In this document: positions 21,953 to 33,893 of the stretch, in pieces
Numbering within the stretch: the stretch's first letter is position 1
Layout of the letters: the number at the start of each line of letters is the position of its first letter
Origin: Ceratopteris richardii
Lineage: Eukaryota; Streptophyta; Polypodiopsida; Polypodiales; Pteridaceae
Assembly (NCBI GenBank): GCA_020310875.1
Contig: CM035406.1
Coordinates: forward strand, 87,171,664-87,235,663
Reading direction: 5' to 3'
DNA length: 64,000 nucleotides
Translations under genes and position numbers: made by a program
Notes under the pieces: model-generated
Seen by the model: only the letters and a program-made list of their open reading frames with translations
Databases searched by the model: none
Told to the model about the DNA's origin: nothing

Positions 21953-24182
21953 CTATGAAAGAACTCCCACTGCATAACTGAGATCTGGTCTTGTTAGCGT
22001 AGAATAAATTAAGCTTCCCACTAACGACTGATACTTCCTCATATCTTTAAACTCTGCACCACCATATTTGCTGAGTTTATGATTTACTTCAAGCGGTGTT
22101 GAAGCTTCTCTGCAATTCACCATGTTAAACTTCTTTAGTAAGTTTAGGAGATACCTTTCTTGCGAAACATATACACCATGATCTGTATATGTGACTTCCA
22201 TTCCAAGAAAGTATGATATCTTTCCTAGGTCACTGATCTTGAACTCTTTTTCAAGCAATCTCTTTACCTCCTTGATTCCTTCATCTGAGGTACCTGTGAT
22301 TATAATGTCATCTACATAAATACAAATGTAGATCATACCTTCATCTGTTCTCTTAATGAGTAGACTTGCATCTGCCTTTGAACTTTGGTATCCAAGGTCA
22401 TTGAGATACTTCACAAGTCTGTAATTCCAAGCTCTTGGAGCTTGCTTCAATCCATAGAGAGCTCTTCTTAATCTGCAAACATGATCTGGGTAACTTGAAC
22501 TTATAAACCCTTCAGGTTGTTCCATGTAGACTTCACCTGATATATATCCATTCAAAAATGCATTCTTTATATCCAGCTGACTTAGCTTCCATCCTTTTGA
22601 TGCTGCTACAACAATCAATGTCCTTATGGTTGACATCTTTGCCACCGGACTAGACGTCTCATCATAATCTATGCCATGCATCTGAGCATATCCTTTGACC
22701 ACCAGTCTAGCTTTGTATCTGGCTATCCTTCCATCTGCAAGTTTCTTAACTTTGTAAACCCATTTATTTCCAATCACTTTCTTACCATTTGGTTTTGGAA
22801 CAAGTTCCCAAGTCTTGTTCTCTTCCAGTGCATTGAACTCCTCCTTCATTGCTTCTTCCCATTGTTTCTTAACTTTTGCTTCACTGTAATTCTGAGGTTC
22901 TTCATCTTCCTTTACTAAGTAAGCATAGTTTTTCTGAGTCAAATAAGAAGTGTCATAGGAATACCTTGTTGGTTGTTTCCTTACTCTGTTTGACCTTCTT
23001 AGCTCATTTTCTTCATGTGTATCTGAATACACATCTTCATCAAATCTTGGTCCATCTTCGTTTCTCATACCTGATCCGATCCTGGCCATACTCGCCTGCA
23101 TATGATCTTCATCTCTATTCACCTGCATATGTGATTTTCCTTTTTCTTTCCTTCTTATCTCTTCTTTAGTTGTTTCTTCATTATACTCTATGTCTGTATA
23201 CCAACTTTTTCCTTCATCAAATGTTACATCTCTGGAAACAATAAACTGTTTGGTTAGAGGACTCCATAACCTATAACCCATCTGCTTTTCATCATATCCG
23301 ATGAACACGTATTTTTCAGCTTTTGGTTCAAGCTTATGTCTAAGTTGTGATGGTACATAAGCATAAGCAACTGATCCAAACACTTTACAATGATCAAGTG
23401 TTGGTTTCTTACCCCACCATGCTTCATAAGGGGTCATCCCATTTAAAGTTGTACATGGTAATCTATTTACTAGATATGTTGTTGTGTTTACAGCTTCAGC
23501 CCAAAGATAGTTTGGACAATTCTTCTCCTTTAGCATTGCTCTTGCAAACTCAACTAGAGTTCGGTTTCTCCTTTCTGTTACTCCATTTTGTTGCGGTGTA
23601 TACCTGCAAGTTATTTCTCTTTTGATATCTGCATTCCACAAATAATCATTGAACTCTCGAGAAAAATATTCTCCTCCTCTATCAGACCTTAGTCTTTTGA
23701 GTTTTTGTCCTGTAAGTCTTTCAGCATATGCATGAAAATGCCTGAAAGCTTCAAATAATTCTGACTTCTCTTTCAAAACATAAAGAGTTATCCATCTTGT
23801 TGCATCATCAATAAAAAGAACAAAACCTTGAGCCGCTGATAGATCCTTCTTTTGTTGGTCCCCATACATCTGTATGTATGAGTTCTAACACATCATTGTG
23901 TTTGTACCCTTTCTTCTGAAATGGTAACCTGTGGGCTTTTCCCATCTGACAGGCTTCACACTTGTGAATCATATGTTGATTCTTCATATTTGGTAATCCT
24001 CTCACGGATTGTTTCTCCACCATAATTTTGATTCCTGTATCATTAAAATGTCCTAACCTCTTATGCCAGAGGTCTAACTCTGTAAATACCTCATCACCAT
24101 GTGTGATCAAGGCTTGACCAAAATTCCCTTGTACTTTGAGAGTAAAAAGTCTACCTTCCTTTTTACCATGGACAATTTGCTT
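21953..24182 (-). pseudogene. copia I integrase and reverse transcriptase
   Basis: Frames 23808-24182 and 21953-23869 are joined by a frameshift near 23830. The first carries LWHKRLGH and CEACQMGK (zinc region) and the first catalytic Asp in HTDVWGP. The second has RSDRGGEY and TERRNR, so all three integrase acids survive. RT motifs follow: KNAFLNGYISGEVYMEQPEG, YGLKQAPRAW and the intact YVDD (complement of 22307-22318). The RT reading frame is uninterrupted for over 600 codons, the longest in the window. The apparent N-terminal extension beyond 24182 is solo-LTR sequence. Confidence 0.93.
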
Positions 24183-24187
24183 GTATC

Positions 24188-25421
24188 TGTTGGAAGTGAT
24201 GGTTGGATGCACTCAGAAGATTGAGTTGGTACTGCTAATCCTGCTTTGCACCAGCCCTCTTTGATCTTTTTCTTTGTTTCTATTCCTTGATGATGCGATG
24301 AGGATTGAGCCTTGCGGAAAATATAAGACAGTGCTTTAATTTTTCTGGAAAAAAATTTCACCGAAATTTCACTGGACCGAAATTTCACCAGACTGCCACT
24401 GTACTGTCACCGTAATTGTACCGGAATTGTACTGGAATGAACTATAATTTTGTTTATAATTACTTCAAGTGAACATACATGAAGTAAGGGAGTGACACAT
24501 GAACTCTCTTAACTAACAGAACTTTTTCTGAAGTTTAAGAAAATACTTCTCTACTTCAGACAGCCTCTTTTCGGTCAGACTTTGTACAGTGTATAGATAT
24601 CTTTTTCACCGGAAAGATTGATCAGCTAAAAGTAGAGATGTCTAGCTATAGAGTGAGCTATCTCTCATACAAAGCTTCGCATTACTCTGCGAGATCTATT
24701 TTGTTCTTCTACCGAAAAATTACTCGTTTACCGTAAGAATTGCAACTGTGAGCACTTTGACTGTAATTTCTTGATTTCTTGAAATTGACTGAATCAAGTT
24801 GCTTCAAACTTTGTATGTTTGCGGTATGCTTTGAGCTGAATCTATCAAGCTTTGAATTACTTGATTTGGTTCAGTAGATCCTAAGATATACTTCTTCAAG
24901 GTTGACAGACTTGAAGATAATGACTCAGAGAATCACAGAGTAAATGAATGTAAGTATTTGTATTAGATCATGTAAATGTACATTCCCACTGGCATGATAA
25001 AACATAGCTCAATGGTACTCAGAGATGTAGGCTATAGAGTAGACCTCACAACCTCAGTGATTGATACAGTAATGCTTCGGGGTTATTGGAGCGCCTCGGG
25101 ATGATTGAAAAACACACCGCGACATTTTTTCTTGTAGCTTTTATGGGAATTGAGTGATGACTTGAATTAGAATTCAAATCAATCTCCTAAAATCTTTCAC
25201 CTAAAAAAGTTGATTGAGATATTCTCTCGATCAATCAACCGCCTTTTCACGACTTCCAATCAATTCGGCGTGATTGTATAATGATGCGCCAGGTCATTTA
25301 TATTTTTACAATAGATAAACTGGTAAGAAATCATAGGCATAAGTTCCTATGGTCTTCGCGTCATGTACAGTCTTCAACGTAGATATCCAGGCCAAATGTG
25401 AAGGCTTGTGTTGCACCAACA
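24188..25421 (-). repeat. solo LTR inserted in copia I
   Basis: It is 1234 bp, TGTTGG at the left and CCAACA at the right, with perfect 5-base duplications GTATC at 24183-24187 and 25422-25426. It splits copia I between the protease/gag frame (ending EDPENGY) and the integrase frame (resuming YKQIVHG-like). No internal coding sequence, primer site or polypurine tract is present, so it is a solo LTR left by recombination between two LTRs. On the minus strand it begins TGTTGGTGCAACAC and shares CACATTTGGC with the LTRs of copia H and A, which sets its orientation. Confidence 0.93.
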
Positions 25422-25426
25422 GTATC

Positions 25427-26780
25427 CATTCTCTGGATCTTCAACAAATACTCCTTCATTCATAAACCTGACTTGAAAACCTTTTTCTACTATCTGTCCC
25501 ACACTAATCAGATTCTTCGGGATTGTTGGAACATACAAAACATTTGTTAGTAGGTCAGCTCCATTCTTACACTTTACTTTTCCAATCGACCTTACATTAT
25601 GTTTTGTGTTATCACCTGTTTGTACTATATGATTTGAAATACCTCCTTCAAGTTCTGATAACAATTCTATATTTCTTGAGAAATGATTTGAACAACCAAA
25701 GTCAATATAGAATACCTTGAGGTCTTCATTCTCTGACATACTTATCGAGTTCATCATCAACGTTGTATGATTGTCATTCTGCATATCATTCGCATAGTTG
25801 TAGTAGGTAGTGTTGTGAGACTGATTCTGTCCCCAACTTCTTGCTCCACCTCTACCATATCCGCCTCTTTGGCTTTGTCTTCCTCTTTGATATCTTTCAC
25901 TTCTGCCTCTACTGTTATTATTCTGATTTTGACTTGATCCTTGAGAATTATGCCAGCAATCATGAGCCAAATGATTGCTTAGTCCACAGATCCAACAAGT
26001 CTTCTTGTTGTTAGTCTGATTACCTCTTCCTTTTGTATTACCTCTTTTCTTGACATTACCTCTTCCTCTTGCATAATTTTCTTGGGTAGTCATCTCTTCT
26101 TCATCTTTTTCTTTACCTTTATCACCTTTCTTCTTATTCTTTGCATACATAGCTGAACTATGTCCTTTATCTCTGTCTGTCTTCAAATCTTGCTCAAACG
26201 TTAACATTAGTCCAAGCAACTGATTTAAATCTGGTACAAAATGATTTAAAGAAAGTTCAGTTGAGAGTACGAAAGGTTTCCACCTTTCATCTCCTCTCAA
26301 TCCTGCAAGCACTTGTGCTATCAACCTGTGATCTTCGATATCTTCATCAATAGATCCAAGACTGTCCGCCAAGTCTTTCACCTTAGTGACATAATCATTA
26401 ATGCTTTGACTTTGCTTTTTCTTGAACGTTGTGAAGTCCAACCATAAGCTAGCCTTCCTAGCTTTCGTCGTATTTTGGAAATGATCTTCCAATGCACTCC
26501 ATATGTCTTCCGCTTTCTCCAGACCTCTAATGTGCGGTAGTAGATGATCTGTAATGGTATTGTAGATATAAGCTCTTGCCGTTGCATCTTTATTCTGCCA
26601 TAGCTTCAAGGCTTCTAACTCTTCTTTCTTTGGTTGACTGTCGTCTTCGAAAGTAGGCTTCTTTTCTTCTCTTGTCACATATATCATTAAGTCCTTACTC
26701 ATAAGTAAGGCTTTCGTGCGCATTACCCATGCGTGATAATTATCTCTATCCAATTTGTCAATAGAAATGTGATCTGCCAT
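25427..26780 (-). CDS. copia I gag and protease, long open frame
   Basis: An open frame starts at ATG 26780 (MADHISIDKLDRDNYHAW) and stays open to the solo LTR at 25421. It carries a UBN2-type Gag, a Lys/Arg/Gly-rich linker, a perfect CCHC knuckle (CWICGLSNHLAHDC) and the protease region. The protease signature reads Asp-Phe-Gly instead of Asp-Ser-Gly (25695-25703), so the protease is probably impaired. The stretch beyond residue 450 or so is read from LTR sequence and is not native. The Gag might still be translatable, as no stop interrupts it. Confidence 0.88.
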
Positions 26781-26997
26781 AATCTTCTTGTTTCTGTTAC
26801 TTCCGATGAGTGTAATGTTAAAAGGTTTTACCTTTTACAAACCTTTATCCTTGAGAATAACTTTGGAACACTTCTCTGGTTTCGTTTGTTGTTGATCACC
26901 TCAGCCTTCACCTTTCTTGTGAAGAATTCTTTGAATTCTCTTGTATCTTCACTTTCGTTTACTCTTGAGGACCTTTCTACTCTTCAGAACCTTTTCT

Positions 26998-27009
26998 GCT
27001 CTGATACCA
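26998..27009 (-). other. primer binding site of copia I
   Basis: The minus strand reads TGGTATCAGAGC, a perfect initiator-Met tRNA complement, two bases inside the 5' LTR that ends at 27012. Confidence 0.93.
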
Positions 27010-27011
27010 CT

Positions 27012-28224
27012 TGTTGAGGTTATGTGATGTCACGGCAAAAGCTTGTTCACTAACAAGACTACGGAAAATTTCCACGCCTCAACTAGAACTAAGCTAGAAT
27101 GATATTAGAACACCTCTATAATCATCAGTAGCTTAGCAACCTTCTGAAACTGAAAACTTTATAACTGTATTTAGTGAAAACTGAAAAATTCACTTTACAG
27201 AAAGCTTTGCATTTTCTTCAAGCTTTAATTATGAACTGATTTACTTCAAACTTTACACTACTGTGTTTGCTTACAATTAAATAATCTTTCTGTCACTTAA
27301 CTGTGCCGAAACTGTGTTTTGAACTCACCGAAACATCACCGGAACTTCACCGGAATGTCACCGTAATGTCACCGTAATTGTACCAGAATGTTACCGGAAT
27401 CAATTGCAATTTTGTTTGTAGTTAGTTCAAATGATTGTTGATGAAGTAAGGAAGTAATACCTGAGCTTCCTTCAGTGAATGAACACTATCTGAAGTTTAA
27501 GAAAAAATGTCACCAGTTCTGGATGTCTTTATGGTCAGACTTTGTACTGTGCGTACATGTTCCGTTTCACAAAATTCTTTTGTCAATTTGTAGCTCAGAC
27601 TCCTAGCTTCAAGATGAGCTATCATTCATGAAAATCTTTACACTGTGCTGTGAGATCTAACTCTCAAAAGTACCGGAAAATATTTATTGAGAAAAACTGT
27701 AATTGTTAACTAACTTTCACAGTAACATGAAATCATTTAGATTTCTTCACATACGAAGAATGTGCTCAAACTTCCACATGAACATGTGTTTTCTATTAGA
27801 GAAGATGTGTACAAAAATAGCTTGGCCTCACTTTGCTCATAGCTATGGAAAACTCTCCTACTCTAAGTAGTTATTCCTTACCATCTCTCTCAGATGAATA
27901 CCCAACAGTTCAGGTTCTATTATTCATCTCTACATACGCAATCTCTGGCGTCTTCTATATCACTATCCTCAGTTTCTATATGCGCTATTCTATTCCGGTT
28001 CTCTATGCTCACACTCGGCCCCCTTCTTCGCACTCATATATATACATTTTGTTCCGAGATTCAAAACTCGTATTTCTGGAAGTTTCTATGAACTATATTA
28101 CAGTCGTGAATTTGTCCCTTCATTAAGGCTTGCTTTTTTTACTGTTTTTTTGTTTCTGCTTCTCTTTGTCTTTCTTTGTCTTTATGTCTGTCTGTATGTC
28201 AAATTTGTGAGTGATTCTTCAACA
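27012..28224 (-). repeat. 5' LTR of copia I (right copy)
   Basis: It is 1213 bp, TGTTGA to TCAACA in + orientation, so the terminal inverted repeats are intact here. It has the same length as the left copy. The AACAA duplication follows at 28225-28229. Confidence 0.95.
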
Positions 28225-28786
28225 AACAAATCAACACATTGCATGTTTTGGATACATATGCAAGTTGAATCTCTTTGCTCAATAGCTTCTCTCTAACATA
28301 GTGATAATGCACTTCTATATGTTTGGTTCTTGCATGATAAATGGGATTGGCTTGGATGACTCAGATATGTCCTCCAACATCTTCATCTTGGCCTTGCCTT
28401 TTGATTTCTATGCTTTGAATTCTTCCAAGTTGATGGTGTCCTCATCATTTGATTTGATGTCTTCAATTGTGCTTGGCTCCTCCTTGGTGAGGCTTGGAAA
28501 TTCTTCTTCCAAGTCATATGGAAATTTGACCTTCCTGCATTCACTTTCAAACCAGGAATCATTCTCATCAAACACATCTCTACTAGCCATAAATCCTTTG
28601 TTGGATGGATTACAAAACCTGTATCCTTTCTAATTTGAATCATACCCTATGAAGATGCATTTCTCTGCCTTAGGGTCTAACTTACCTCTCATTTGAGATG
28701 GAACATGCACATAGGCAACACAACCAAATATTCTACAATGTTCAAATGATGGCCTTCTACCATGCCATGCCTCATATGGGGTCATA
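28225..28786 (-). pseudogene. copia H remainder: RNase H end fused to integrase C-terminus
   Basis: Right of copia I the copia H sequence resumes with the minus-strand RNase H end (HARTKHIE, about 28300-28345). It then jumps directly into the integrase-RT linker (frame 28408-28590: SRDVFDENDSWFESEC and YDLEEEFPSLTKEEP) and on to FGCVAYVHVP. Against copia A about 1.4 kb covering RT and most of RNase H is missing at the junction near 28345. Homology ends at about 28786. The linker is very similar to that of copia A. Confidence 0.85.
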
Positions 28787-29355
28787 TGTTGGAAGAAAAT
28801 GTATATATTGGTCCAAAAATAGCTTCATTAGTGACTCTCTCAAACAATCTAAAGACTAAATCAAAAGCACTCGGGTTCAAATCCTATCGAGCGCAACACG
28901 TGGAGAATCTTTTTACTTTATCAAAAAGGTTTTGGCAGCCGTTTTCATGATCACATAGATTTATTTGTTCATAATCTTTCTATTTAGCGATTGATTGATT
29001 TATTGCTTTTCATGGAGGGAACAACTACTATATAATGAGAGAAAGCTCATTGTTATACTCACTCACTCACGCAATCTCAAGGAGATCAAGGAGGAAGAGT
29101 CTCACACTCTTGAGGAGGTGAAGTTTTGGTGAAGGAGAGGCTACTCTCTTGGAGCAAGAAGTCTTCTACAAGGTGGTGGTAACTATCTTTTGTGAGTTAA
29201 CGTTGTGGTTGATTTAAATCAAGTATTGTTCATCATTTCATCTTTTGAATAACTTGACTCTAATTCCTGCAAAGTTAGTCTCTTATTTTTCTTCTTAAAT
29301 GGTTTCAAAGGCTTAGAAGATTTTGTAGAATATTTCATATTCTTTCCCATTTGTC
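28787..29355 (+). mobile_element. LTR-like sequence replacing the rest of copia H
   Basis: The copia H alignment stops where TGTTGGAAG begins (28787). The segment has a promoter-like CTATATAATG near 29029 and the CTCACTCACTCAC pattern seen downstream of LTR promoters, so it may be an LTR on the + strand. No partner LTR, CA end or target duplication was found. GGTTCAAATCC at 28874-28884 matches a Pol III B box, so a tRNA-derived part is an alternative. Confidence 0.35.
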
Positions 29356-30807
29356 TTATAATATCATCAAGCATTTGTTTCTCCTTCTCTCAACTTCTTG
29401 TTCATTGTTTTCACTCTCATTCTTATTAACATCTTGTTCACTATTGTCATGGTCGTGTTGACTATGTTTTGGGTTGTTATTTTCATAATTTAAATGAGCT
29501 CTCAAATATTTAACTTTTTCTTGATCAAATAATTGGTCATGTTCTAAGACATTTAGATCAAATGAAACATATATTGTTTCATCCTTCTCAATTTTCATTT
29601 GAATTTCCTTTTCATATACTTGCTTATACTCTTTTAGCCTCCCTTTCAAAAAATTTTCAACCTTTTCTTAATCCAATTTTAATTCTTCCCTTCTCTTTTC
29701 TTCAAATTGTTTAACTTTATTTTGAATTGGTATCTTAATCTTTTGATGGTTAAGTTTCATATCATTACAATTTTTCGATCTCCATTGTTTCCTAAATCTT
29801 TTATATTTGCTTGGTTTAAATCTTATTTGGTGAAAATCTTGCTTCATTCTGTCTCTTCCTAAATTCAAGTACAAAGGTGTATTCATGGTATTTACAAATC
29901 TTCCTTTCAACTTCAACAATCAACTTACGTTTATATGCACCTTATAAGTATATTTCAAAACCTATTTGATCATACCAAAAACATCTTATAAATCTATTTT
30001 GAAACCTATTTGATCTTTTATGTATAGATCTAAGATTGAATCTTCTATGGTCAAATGAATGGTTTTTCTCCAGACTGTGAGTAGAAATACTTTGGACTTG
30101 AACTAGATGTTCATGTTTACACTAGAATTATTGAATTTATTTCACTTGGTTGGATAAAGTTTCAAGATTATTTTTCAAACTTGATAGTTCATTATCAATA
30201 ATTTCTTTCAACATTCCAAAATTAGTGCCCATTATTTTCATAATTTTAAAGATTTCATTTATTGCTTGAGTCGAAGTTGTAGTTATTTCAGATGTTGTTT
30301 CAATAAATTCATTTATTCTAATTTTCATAGCTTGTGAATTGCTCATTATAATCTAATATCATCTTTTCAAAATCCTTTTAAACAATACAATCCCAGTAGA
30401 TTCTATGTCTTGTGTGGTGTCTCTTATGAAGCCCTTTTTGCTATGTTGACTAGATTCATCTAAATAGAATCCTTTGACTATCTCTTTCTTAAACTCACCC
30501 CAAGTAAAATTTTTATGACTTTGAATTATATGAACAATGGAACTTATTAATAGCCTTTCAAAATATGTGATTAGCATGCCTTCAAGAAGACCATGAAGTT
30601 GTGCTTGTGCTTCAAATCCTCAATGACATTCAAGCCTAGAAATATCCCTTTTTTGTTAAGAATTTCATGTACTACCCTAGACCCTTGCATCTCTATTATA
30701 ATGCTTTCCGTCATTATGAAAGAACTTGAAAATCTTGTAACTGGTAGTAGATCGAAGAAGAGGCTCAAGTAGTGAGTCAAAGCGAGTGAAACATTTTTGG
30801 TTTTCAT
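29356..30807 (-). pseudogene. unrecognised, interrupted coding region
   Basis: Five minus-strand open frames (30571-30807, 30359-30577, 30137-30346, 29668-29919, 29356-29649) follow each other almost head to tail in changing frames, as in a decayed gene. The product is hydrophilic and Lys/Asn/Glu-rich. The part near 30500 (TWGEFKKEIVKGFY) recalls Gag-like segments of retroelements; the part at 30137-30346 is helical and probably coiled coil. No zinc knuckle, protease or polymerase motif is visible. It could be the gag of an unfamiliar retroelement or a host pseudogene. Confidence 0.35.
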
Positions 30808-31580
30808 ACAAATGGATGAAAATCCTAAATGTGCAAAAGTTTTAACTTTTTGTCGATAGAAAGGGTGAATTAATGAGGGTTATGCTTTGCAAGATTTCAC
30901 GGAGGCAATCATATCCAAATAAATCAGTCCAACACCAAGGAGATCTCATGAAGTCTTATTCAAGTAGCAAATTCAATGGAAGAAGATGCTACTGCTTCAA
31001 ACGTACAAAATCATGAATGTAAATACAAATTAATTGAAATAACATCACATGAAACTTGCATCATTGTCATAGAACGTTTAACATTGGGTCTAGTTCTCAT
31101 GAGCTGTGGAGTTGGGCAGATGGATTCAAACTCTGTGTGTTCCAAAAGATGGTGCATGAGGGATGCATCAAGAACGGTTAGATAATTCACTCTTTCTATT
31201 TTGTAGGAAAAGTAGACTCATGTGGAAGAATAATATTAGCAATAAACTTCACAAGGCAATAGAATTGAAACAATTGGTTGTTGATCTTGATGCTTAAGTT
31301 CATCACATAGCATAACTTGGATATGACTTCAATCACAATGCGTAGGCAATATATGGAAGATCTTCACAACTTGAAGCATTATGAATAATGAAATTATCTT
31401 TTATTTTCCAATTGATAACATTTATGGCTCATGAATTCAAATCTAGAAGAGTAATATCGTAATAAAAGCATTTCATGAAAATATATACTAGTTAGTTCAT
31501 CTAAGTAGAAACATTTAGCAAAAATAATGGCATTACATAACTCTGTAGGATTCATGAATAGAACCTCTGACAATCAAAAG
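30808..31580. other. no gene recognised
   Basis: AT-rich DNA with only short open frames (the longest, 30976-31185, has no recognisable domain). It lies between an unrecognised coding remnant and a copia fragment. Confidence 0.4.
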
Positions 31581-33816
31581 CAAGGAGGCTTGGCATGGTC
31601 ACAAGCAATCTATTGCTCATCTTTATGTCTTTGTTTGTCTTGCATATGCATTAGTGCTTGAACAACACACACGCCAATGCATTGTAGCCTATCACTCTGT
31701 ATGAGGCTTGGCATGGTCCCCAGCCATCTATTGCTCATCTGTGTGTCTTTGTTTTTCTTGCATATGCATTAGTGCTTGAACAACAATGCAAGAAATTGGA
31801 TGAAAATGTTATGAAATGTATTTCTATTGGATACAGTTGTGAAAGCAAAGACTACCATCTGTATCATCCATAGACTAAACACATCTTGGTTAGCCATGCT
31901 GTTGTTTTTGTGAAAGATGCAAATCAACCATTAGTTTCATGTACTAAGGAGATATCATTTAGCTACAAGGATGTATGACACTTTTCTGCCTCTTTTTATA
32001 GGTGGACAATCAACTGTTGGTCCAAATGAGGCAATTTTTCAACCTTTATAAGTTTCACATGATGATGCAAATCACTCCATTTCTAATATAGATTTACATA
32101 ATGCACTTGTTGATGAGAGGGTTGATATAGAGAAGGCAAAAACTATGCCCAAATGGATGTTGTAGACTTTGCGACATAGCAAATTAGATTCATCTCTATT
32201 ATGTTGTACTCGTTCAAGCTCTCATATTGCTTGTTTTGCATTAGATAGCTATGCAATGACTCACTCTAATGTTTGTGATGAGAAAGAGCCTCTTTCTTTT
32301 GATAAATCACAAGATTCAGAAAATTGGATGGCTACTATGCAATCAAAATATGATGTTGCTATGAAGAATGGTACTTGATCTTTATGTGATTTGCCTCTTG
32401 GCAAAAAAGCCATTGGTGTCGAATGGGTATATAAGCTAAAGAGTAAGATTGATGGAACAATTGACAAGTATAAGGCGAGGTTTGTTGTAAAAGGTTATGC
32501 TCAAGAGAGAGGCATTGATTTTGATGAGACCCTTTCTCCCACATGTTGAATGACCATAGTTCATAGAATTTTTGCGCTTTTATCTCATCACGATTGGAAT
32601 GTACATCATTTGGGCATTAAAACTAAACTTTTGAATGGTGACTTACATGAATAAGTGTATGTATTCCACCGTGTGGTTCTGTGCAGAAAGTGCATGAAAC
32701 CAAAGTGTGTAGGTTGAAAAAGATATTATATGGTTTGAAGCAAGCACCATGTGCTTGGTAAGAAAAGATACATGCCTACTTGATTGCACATCATTTTGAG
32801 AATAGTCCAATTGAGAGCACCTTACATGTTAAGTGTGCAAAAGTGTGCTTCTGATCATTGTTGCCTATGTTGATGACATGTTCCTCACTGGTCCTAATGA
32901 GAAGCATATTGCTCATTTTAAGGCTGATTTGCATGCCTCTTTTAAGATGTCAGATTCAGGCATTTGCATCATTATTTGGGCATTCAACATATGCAAGTTG
33001 ATGGTAGAATAGCTTTGTGTCAATCAAAATATATTGACACATTATTGTAGCATTTTGGACTTGAAGAATGCTAACCTATTGCAACCCCTATGGAAGCAGG
33101 TATGATTGATTCTTCATGATGTTGGAGATGCATTTGATGTTGTTCTCTATCAGCAAGATATTGGATGCTTGATTTACTTATGCATAACTCAGCCTGAAAT
33201 TCAGTTTGTTGTCTCTCTGATCATGAGCAGTTTTATGCATTGCCTAGGTGTGAAGCATTGGCAAGCGGTTAAGTGCATCTTTTGCTACTTGAGTGGTGCC
33301 CGGTTACTTGGATTGTTTTATCCCAAGGGATCACTACCACCAGATTTACATGCTTTTTTTTACTCTAGTTGGGTTGGTTCTATGATACTCATGCGTCCAC
33401 TAGTGGTTTTTGATTCATGCTTGGTAGTGCATCCATATCTTGGTTGAGCAAGAAGCAGACTATTGTAGCCACTTCTAGTTGTGAGGCTGAGTATAGGGTA
33501 GCATTCATAATGACTGTTGAGTGTGTGTGATTGAAACACCTTTTGAACTGATTTGGGTGTTGGTCAGCATTTTACCACCACCATCTTCACTGACAGTCAG
33601 AGTGCATCGATAGTTGCAAGGAACCATTTGTTCCATGCTTGGACAAATCACATTGAGGTGCATTATCATTATGTGAGGGAGAGGTGTGCTGGGGAGATTA
33701 GTTTGGCATATGTGCCCACACAATATAACATTGTAGAACTTTTTACAAAGGCTCTGCCTTGGGAGAAGTTTGAAGCTTTTCGCAAAGTTTTGGGCTTACT
33801 TTGTTTTGTGGATTGA
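31581..33816 (+). pseudogene. copia M: integrase C-terminus, RT and RNase H
   Basis: It begins in the integrase C-terminal region (EAWHGPQPSIAHLCVF). An internal copy of about 100 bp of that region occurs at 31587-31670 and again at 31702-31785. RT is split among frames, with KKAIGVEWVYKLKSK near 32403 and an intact YVDD at 32866-32877. RNase H spans frames 33106-33447 and 33553-33816, with HAWTNHIEVHYHYVRE and ELFTKALPWEKFEAF. There are many stops. The protein matches the 40706-45435 family, as does its LTR. Confidence 0.83.
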
Positions 33817-33893
33817 TATCTTTCCACATAGCTTTCCACTTCCTTATACATGAGTGTCAGCTCCTTGTTCACCGCATCACTCCCAGGGGGGAT

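Larger units (their letters stand above)
20116..28224 (-). mobile_element. copia I, 8.1-kb element nested in copia H
   Basis: Two LTRs of exactly 1213 bp (20116-21328 and 27012-28224) bound gag and pol on the minus strand. The target duplication AACAA is exact (20111-20115 and 28225-28229). A primer site adjoins the right LTR and a polypurine tract adjoins the left one. The LTRs differ at roughly 3-4 % by eye, mostly transitions. Damage in the coding part includes an inserted solo LTR (24188-25421), a protease active-site change, a frameshift in integrase near 23830, a TAG in RNase H at 21950-21952 and a frameshift near the pol end. It is the best preserved large element in the window. Confidence 0.97.

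Noticed and set aside
22676..23169. Plus-strand frames inside copia I
   Set aside because: They are antisense to the integrase-RT coding frame.
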